From Doris montereyensis (lineage: Eukaryota > Mollusca > Gastropoda > Nudibranchia > Dorididae), in NCBI GenBank assembly GCA_037039925.1, contig JAXRKP010000268.1, positions 114,101 to 178,100 on the forward strand: a stretch of 64,000 bases of DNA. Reading direction: 5' to 3'. Position 1 is the stretch's first letter. Every line of letters begins with the position of its first letter. The notes under the pieces were generated by a model. It searched no databases. It was not told the origin of the DNA and saw nothing but the letters and a program-made list of their open reading frames with translations. Both the position numbers and the translations under genes were made by a program. Below are positions 62,486 to 64,000 of the stretch, one piece after another.

Positions 62486-62639
62486 ACATTGTTATCCAAT
62501 TCCATTTATGAGTATATGCTTTTGTGTGTGTGTTTGTGTGTATGGAGAAATGAATAGATGTACTTTGTTACTTACTTTAATTTGGACTTTGCAGTACAGA
62601 CTGGATAGTGGAGTTGGCATCATTTGAGGGATTTAAAAA

Positions 62640-63320
62640 TGTTTTTATCATTTATTGTTTCCATTATCTTTTCACATTTTTTGTTATTGTCACGCCAATC
62701 AAGCACTATGCAAATAGGTATGGGATAACATTTTTGTTTGTTTGCTTTCTTTGTTTTCACCATTGATTGATTCCAAAATGTCTAGATCCAATTTGTCTGT
62801 AAAATAATGTCTCCTGTAATCTGTTGTTATTGTACATGTATGGAGAAATGAATAGAAATGTTATCTATTATTGTTATTATTATTATTTTGTTTTGCAGTT
62901 TTCCCTTAGAATTAGTATTAGTGGAGTTCAAGACTTATGCCTTTTTTGAATGTTATTATTGGATTTAATGAAAAAAATGAAATTTATCATTTATTGTTTC
63001 CATTATCTTTTCACATTTTTTGTTATTATAATGTCATGTGAATCAAGCAATGATTGACAAATAGGTATGGGATGTGAATACATTTTTGTTTGTTTGATTT
63101 CATCCTATCCATTAATTGTTTTCTGTTTGAGGATGCCCTTGAGATTTGATTGATTCTAAAAGTCTTAGGTCCAATTATGTCTGAAAAATAATGTCTCCTG
63201 TAATCTGTTGTTATTGAATACATCAAGAAATCATAGCACATTGAGCTTGTGCCTTATGCACTTCTTATAGAAATGTTATCTATTATTGTTATTATTATTA
63301 TTGTTGTTGTTGATGTTTTT
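62640..63320. repeat. ~340-bp tandem duplication
   Basis: Copy 1 (about 62,646-62,930) and copy 2 (about 62,985-63,300) share CATTTATTGTTTCCATTATC, AAATAGGTATGGGAT, ATAATGTCTCCTGTAATCTG and ATGTTATCTATTATTGTTAT in the same order, with small insertions between. No coding content. Confidence 0.8.
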
Positions 63321-63654
63321 CCTTGGTGTAAAATTAGGGATTAAGTATGCCTAGAGGATTGTTTTCTCAAAACTTATGGTTTGTTTGAATGTTTTATTGT
63401 TGTCCCCATGACCTTTTGTTAATAAATTAATGAAATTGAACACTAATAGTTTGTCTTCTAATCCCCCTCCTTGGTTTTTCATCATTTGTTAAACTTGTGT
63501 TGGTTGTCAGTTTTTGGAAAAATTCTCATTATAATGTCATGTGAACATAGTTGGATAACAGGAATGAATGATTCAAACAGCATGAGTTTGAGATGGAACT
63601 GTGACACTAGAGTGGGATTTTTTGTAAAAATGATTTCATTTCCACATCCACAAT

Positions 63655-63880
63655 TAGTGGCGTTCTATATTGCCTCGCGGTTAGGATTGCCAAAAAGATG
63701 ATTGATGAGGTCCCGAGTTCGAATGCCAAAGATTGACAGGTCCAACAGTTGTGTTCCTTGGGAAAGACACTTTGAGTGTTTAACACGCATTCTCCCATTC
63801 TGCCCCAGGTGATGATATCAAGGAGTTTAGGGCACTGCATCTTGCAAGCTGTGGGTGTGGTCAGTGGCGTGACCTAGATA
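63655..63880 (+). repeat. SINE-B-related copy, diverged
   Basis: 'CCTCGCGGTTAGGATTGCC', 'GAGTTCGAATGCCAAAG' (B box) and 'GTTCCTTGGGAAAGACACTT' match the head and early body. The remainder differs. Confidence 0.55.
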
Positions 63881-64000
63881 ACTTTTGGTCATTTGACACA
63901 CTTCAGACATTTGTGCAACTCCGATGTACTAGAGATTATACCTATAGCCTATAGCATACACTGCTCCTATCATTTTTGCAAGGGAATTTAGACTTTGAGT

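Overview
This is a window of animal nuclear DNA: long introns with GT..AG borders, tRNA-derived SINEs, non-LTR retrotransposon relics, DNA-transposon relics and many micro- and minisatellites. Base composition, the gene pair and the repeat styles suggest a lophotrochozoan, most likely a gastropod or other mollusc; that assignment is inference. There are no operons, ribosome binding sites, CRISPR arrays or other bacterial features.

Two conserved genes account for nearly all the real coding sequence, and they lie head to head. On the minus strand, from about 17.9 kb down to 4.77 kb, is LMF1 (lipase maturation factor 1, an ER membrane protein). Nine exons could be placed, including an 11-nt microexon; the first coding exon was not found and the C-terminal exons are missing, probably beyond the left edge. 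On the plus strand, 18,846-45,446, is a complete TANGO6 (TMCO7) gene. It has 19 exons, one of 23 nt, and a conceptual product of about 1,129 residues. The two genes start within about 0.94 kb of each other, separated by a long (GA)n tract. Several exons of both genes need single-base corrections to keep the conserved frame (four located and one inferred in LMF1, two in TANGO6), while splice sites and exon phases are intact. This looks more like consensus errors than decay.

The introns hold two SINE families, here called A and B. SINE-A lies in the TANGO6-sense orientation in every TANGO6 intron copy. They also hold an RTE-like LINE present as two opposed fragments, a Jockey-like LINE tail, a piggyBac N-terminal relic, a 763-bp TA-flanked MITE with inverted repeats, and several minisatellites (18, ~26, ~15, 65, 43 bp and an AT-rich array). 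The 43-bp array is notable: it lies inside a decayed transposon-type gene and its unit is a piece of that gene's own coding sequence.

Right of TANGO6 (45.4-64 kb) are decayed mobile elements: a LINE with endonuclease and RT fragments, a Mutator-like transposase tail, and two different piggyBac transposase fragments joined end to end. There is also a 5.3-kb satellite of about 24 near-identical 223-bp units whose minus strand carries an unusual signal-peptide-like reading frame. No further host gene was recognised there.
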